DNA from: Bacteroidota bacterium | GTDB lineage: Bacteria; Bacteroidota; Bacteroidia; Sphingobacteriales; Sphingobacteriaceae | Length of the DNA: 64,000 nt | NCBI GenBank assembly: GCA_023450085.1 | Contig: JAEXHI010000035.1 | Location: 48,168 to 112,167 of the forward strand | Reading direction: 5' to 3' | In this document: piece by piece, positions 61,342 to 64,000 of the stretch | Position numbering within the stretch: position 1 is the first letter of the stretch | Layout of the letters: each line of letters opens with the position of its first letter | Position numbers and translations under genes: made by a program | The notes under the pieces: model-generated | Databases searched by the model: none | The model's input: only the letters and a program-made list of their open reading frames with translations | Told to the model about the DNA's origin: nothing

Positions 61342-61374
61342 AAACCTCGTAGGTTTTGGAAACTTAAGAGGTTT
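61342..61374. repeat. degenerate AACCTCGTAGGTT palindrome
   Basis: AAACCTCGTAGGTTTTGG is followed by a degenerate second arm (AAACTTAAGAGGTTTT), so only part of the stem remains. It is a decayed copy of the family seen at 2894 and 14968. Confidence 0.7.
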
Positions 61375-61417
61375 TTGCCACACAATTCATATTTACACTC
61401 TGCCAACAATTGAACAA

Positions 61418-61447
61418 TTTGGCAATTCAACAATTCGTTTATCTTTG
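61418..61447 (+). promoter_or_regulatory. promoter of the M16 peptidase operon
   Basis: TTTG at 61418-61421, an 18-bp spacer and a perfect TATCTTTG at 61440-61447. It ends 6 bp before the ATG at 61454, so the start of transcription is expected at or within a few bases of the ATG. This is the best support for leaderless transcription in the window. Confidence 0.6.
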
Positions 61448-61453
61448 TTGCCT

Positions 61454-62692
61454 ATGGTAAATTTTAATCGTTTTACGCTGTCCAATGGTTTAAAAGTTTT
61501 GGTGCATGAGGATGCAACCACGCCAATGGCAGTTTTAAATATACTTTATGATGTTGGTGCTAGGGACGAAGAGGAGGGAAGAACAGGCTTTGCGCATTTA
61601 TTTGAGCATTTGATGTTTGGAGGTTCTGTGAACATTCCTAGCTATGATGAGCCTTTGCAACGTGTGGGAGGTGAGAACAATGCCTTTACCAGCAACGACA
61701 TCACCAATTATTACATCACTCTTCCTGCAGCCAATATTGAAACGGCTTTTTGGTTGGAGAGTGATAGGATGTTGAGCTTGGCTTTTTCAGAGAAGAGTTT
61801 GGAAACGCAGCGCAACGTGGTTTGCGAGGAGTTTAAGCAACGTTATCTTAATCAGCCTTATGGCGATGTTTGGTTAAAGTTGCGTCCGTTAGCTTACCAA
61901 AAACATCCGTACCGTTGGGCAACTATTGGACAGGATTTGGAGCAGATTGAGAATGCGAAAATGGAAGATGTGAAAGCATTTTTTAAGAAGCACTATAATC
62001 CGCAGAATGCTATTTTGGTAGTAGGTGGTAATGTGAAAACCGAAGAAGTAAAGCAATTGGCCGAAAAATGGTTTGGACCAATTCCGGCTGGAGATAAATA
62101 TGAGAGAAATCTTCCTCAGGAGCCAGAGCAAGTAGCCGAAAGAAATTTAACCGTAAAAGCAGATGTGCCTTTGAATGCCATTTATAAGGCGTTTAAAATG
62201 TCGGGTAGAACAGATGCTAATTACCAAGTTTTCGATTTGCTTTCGGATATTTTATCGCAGGGACAATCGTCGAGGCTGTACAATAGTTTGCTGAAAGAAC
62301 AAAAGTTATTTAGTGAAATCAATGCTTATATCACCAGTAGTTTAGATGAAGGCTTGTTTGTGGTAGAAGGTAAACTGGTAGAAGGAGTGAGCATGGAAGT
62401 AGCCGAAAAAGCTATCTGGAAGGAACTTGAACTTATTGCTGCGGAATTGGTGACTGATGATGAATTGACCAAGGTGAAAAACAAATCGGAATCGATTATG
62501 GTATTTGCCGAAATGAGCTTGTTAGATAAAGCAATGAATTTGGCCTACTACGAACTTTTGGGCGATGCCGCATCGTTGAACGTAGAAATTAACAAATACT
62601 TGGAAATAACAGCGGAACAAATCAGGACCGTGGCCAGTACCACGTTTAAAAAAGAAAAATCATCAACCTTATATTATTTAGCCAATGCTTAA
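61454..62692 (+). CDS. M16 family zinc peptidase, catalytic subunit
   Basis: A 412-residue inverzincin-type peptidase. The inverted zinc motif is HLFEH at 48-52 (H48, E51, H52), with a downstream glutamate in the VVCEEFKQR region as third ligand. The start at ATG 61454 (MVNFNRFTLSNGLKVLV) is preferred; an in-frame TTG lies three codons upstream. It is translationally coupled to a second M16 gene (8-bp overlap). No signal peptide is evident, so it may be cytoplasmic or exported by another route. Confidence 0.94.
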   Translation: MVNFNRFTLSNGLKVLVHEDATTPMAVLNILYDVGARDEEEGRTGFAHLFEHLMFGGSVNIPSYDEPLQRVGGENNAFTSNDITNYYITLPAANIETAFWLESDRMLSLAFSEKSLETQRNVVCEEFKQRYLNQPYGDVWLKLRPLAYQKHPYRWATIGQDLEQIENAKMEDVKAFFKKHYNPQNAILVVGGNVKTEEVKQLAEKWFGPIPAGDKYERNLPQEPEQVAERNLTVKADVPLNAIYKAFKMSGRTDANYQVFDLLSDILSQGQSSRLYNSLLKEQKLFSEINAYITSSLDEGLFVVEGKLVEGVSMEVAEKAIWKELELIAAELVTDDELTKVKNKSESIMVFAEMSLLDKAMNLAYYELLGDAASLNVEINKYLEITAEQIRTVASTTFKKEKSSTLYYLANA

Positions 62693-63959
62693 CAGAACAG
62701 TAGCTCCTGCATTTAATCAGGTAAGTGATATTAATTTTATACAACCTATTTCAAAGCAATTGGCCAATGGGCTTCCAGTTTATATTTTAAATGCTGGTGA
62801 ACAAGAGTTGGTGCGTATTGAGTTCATTTTTGAAAATGGAAACTGGAGTACGCAAAAGCCTTTGCAAGCGGTAGCGGTAAATGGTCTGATTAACAGTGGG
62901 ACCTCGAAGCTAGCAGCCAAACAAATTGCAGATGGCGTTGATTATTACGGTGCTTTTTTGCAGACAGAATATAGTGCCGATTTTACCACTATTACGCTGT
63001 ACACGTTGACCAAGCACTTGTCTTCGGTATTGCCCATTTTATATTCGGTATTGAATGAGAGCATTTTTCCACAACACGAACTGGAAATCTATCAGCAAAA
63101 CCAGAAGCAAAAACTGCAAGTAAGTTTGCAAAAGAACGATTATTTAGCTCGTAAGACTTTTGCGCATGCTATTTTTGGAGATACCGCTTATGGCTCTGAC
63201 ATCAATCCTTCGGATTATGACCAATTGCAGCAAATAGATTTGCTTGCGTATTTCAAAGCAGCTTTCCAGCCAAAAAATTGTACCATCATTATTGCTGGGA
63301 AATTTTTGGATAAGGATTTTGATGTGTTGGATAAGATTTTTGGCGGGGCTTGGGAAAATAGCCAAAACTTTAGCCCAAATCATTTCAATTTTTCAGTGGA
63401 AGCTGGTCAAGATATTTACATTGAAAAACCAGAGGCCTTACAGTCTGCCATTAGAATGGGAAATTTGAGTATTAACCGTACCCATGTAGATTTTCCGGCC
63501 CTGCAAGTGTTAAATTGTGTGTTTGGTGGTTACTTTGGTTCTCGTTTAATGGCTAACATACGCGAAGACAAAGGTTATACTTATGGCATTGGTTCGGGTA
63601 TTGCCTCGTTAAAACACGCAGGTTATTTCTTTTTAGCGACGGAAGTTGGTGCCCATGTTTGTGCTGATGCCTTAAAAGAAATTGAAAAGGAAATTACGCT
63701 TTTAAGGCAAGACCTTGTAGCTGATGAAGAGCTGGATTTGGTTAAAAACTATATGCTGGGTTCAATGCTGGGCAGTTTGGAAAATGCTTTTTCTCATGCT
63801 GATAAGTTTAAGAATATCCACTTTTTTGGATTGGATTATAGTTATTACACTAATTATATAGAAACAGTTAAGAATACCACTGCTCAAGATTTGAAAGCAA
63901 TGGCCAATCGATATTTAGATTGGAATGCAATGAAGAGAGTGGTGGTAGGGAAGAAATAA
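62685..63959 (+). CDS. M16 family protein, non-catalytic partner
   Basis: A 424-residue M16-fold protein that lacks the HxxEH zinc motif at the expected position (the N-terminal part reads NLPVYILNAGEQELVRIEFIFENGNW), so it is likely the inactive partner. The GGYFGSRLMANIREDKGYTYGIGSG block with the R-Y pair of the M16 C-terminal half is present. It starts inside the end of the first gene (ATGCTTAA). Together they resemble the PqqF/mitochondrial-processing-peptidase-like pairs; the substrate is unknown. Confidence 0.93.
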   Translation: MLNRTVAPAFNQVSDINFIQPISKQLANGLPVYILNAGEQELVRIEFIFENGNWSTQKPLQAVAVNGLINSGTSKLAAKQIADGVDYYGAFLQTEYSADFTTITLYTLTKHLSSVLPILYSVLNESIFPQHELEIYQQNQKQKLQVSLQKNDYLARKTFAHAIFGDTAYGSDINPSDYDQLQQIDLLAYFKAAFQPKNCTIIIAGKFLDKDFDVLDKIFGGAWENSQNFSPNHFNFSVEAGQDIYIEKPEALQSAIRMGNLSINRTHVDFPALQVLNCVFGGYFGSRLMANIREDKGYTYGIGSGIASLKHAGYFFLATEVGAHVCADALKEIEKEITLLRQDLVADEELDLVKNYMLGSMLGSLENAFSHADKFKNIHFFGLDYSYYTNYIETVKNTTAQDLKAMANRYLDWNAMKRVVVGKK

Positions 63960-63982
63960 ATAAATGTAAAAAGTTCCGTCCC

Positions 63983-64000
63983 GTCCCGCACTTGCGGGAC
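63983..64000. terminator. hairpin at right edge, probable terminator
   Basis: GTCCCGCA and TGCGGGAC form a perfect 8-bp stem with a two-base loop, 24 bp after the M16 stop. Any T-tract would lie outside the window, so the call is partial. Confidence 0.5.

Noticed and set aside
1..64000. tRNA, rRNA, tmRNA or CRISPR array
   Set aside because: No cloverleaf, T-loop box, rRNA block or regularly spaced direct repeat was seen on reading; a covariance-model search would be decisive.

Overview
The window looks like an ordinary chromosomal stretch of a Bacteroidota organism, most likely a Sphingobacteriaceae member of Pedobacter type (inference; no rRNA is present to confirm it). The evidence is a low G+C content, the Bacteroidota promoter signature TTG-N17-23-TAnnTTTG, almost no Shine-Dalgarno sites, a type IX secretion sorting domain, an outer-membrane receptor with a carboxypeptidase-like N-terminal domain, Reg_prop/Y_Y_Y sensor kinases, the futalosine menaquinone route, and many short dispersed palindromic repeats between genes. 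I found no rRNA, tRNA, CRISPR array, prophage or complete insertion sequence.

Layout. 1-2.6 kb: the end of an alpha/beta hydrolase, then pheS, a Rieske-like lipoprotein and a TetR regulator. 3.1-8.8 kb (minus strand): DUF423 protein, LLM oxidoreductase, and a tRNA-maturation run tsaC-cca-pRiA4b-type gene-miaA. 9-15.5 kb: DUF4136 lipoprotein, dapD, an S4 RNA-binding protein, a five-gene minus-strand operon around mazG and an AI-2E-type transporter, mnmD and a YjbR protein. 15.6-24 kb: M13 peptidase, a Zn/Cd-type P-ATPase with a histidine-rich tail, a Uma2 nuclease-like protein and clpC. 23.9-33 kb: PA0069-type radical SAM protein, a secreted carboxypeptidase-regulatory-domain protein, recN, a TonB-type beta-barrel receptor and an acyl-CoA ligase.

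33-43 kb: a secreted protein built of 21-residue repeats, two ankyrin-repeat proteins, an iscS-iscU-iscA operon, methylmalonyl-CoA epimerase, two unrecognised genes, a serine hydrolase and a Na+/H+ antiporter. 43-48.7 kb: a TPR histidine kinase and NarL-type regulator, then a frameshifted T9SS beta-helix surface protein and a lipoprotein. 48.9-53.8 kb (plus strand): L31, a GlmU-like protein, tpiA, prmA, an Mpl-type Mur ligase and a small XRE regulator starting at TTG. 54-64 kb: GNAT-like protein, an acidic mini-protein, a LytTR regulator with its Reg_prop sensor kinase, a secreted protein, mqnC and a paired M16 peptidase.

Most of the content is housekeeping: translation and tRNA modification (pheS, tsaC, cca, miaA, mnmD, prmA, L31), Fe-S assembly, menaquinone, lysine/peptidoglycan, repair and proteostasis. 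The less ordinary parts are a set of genes whose consensus -7 promoter element ends only 4-8 bp before the start codon (predicted leaderless mRNAs), a 43-bp perfect palindrome containing a start codon, the 21-residue repeat protein beside two ankyrin proteins, the frameshifted T9SS gene, and several families of dispersed repeats. I saw no clear previously undescribed multi-gene system.
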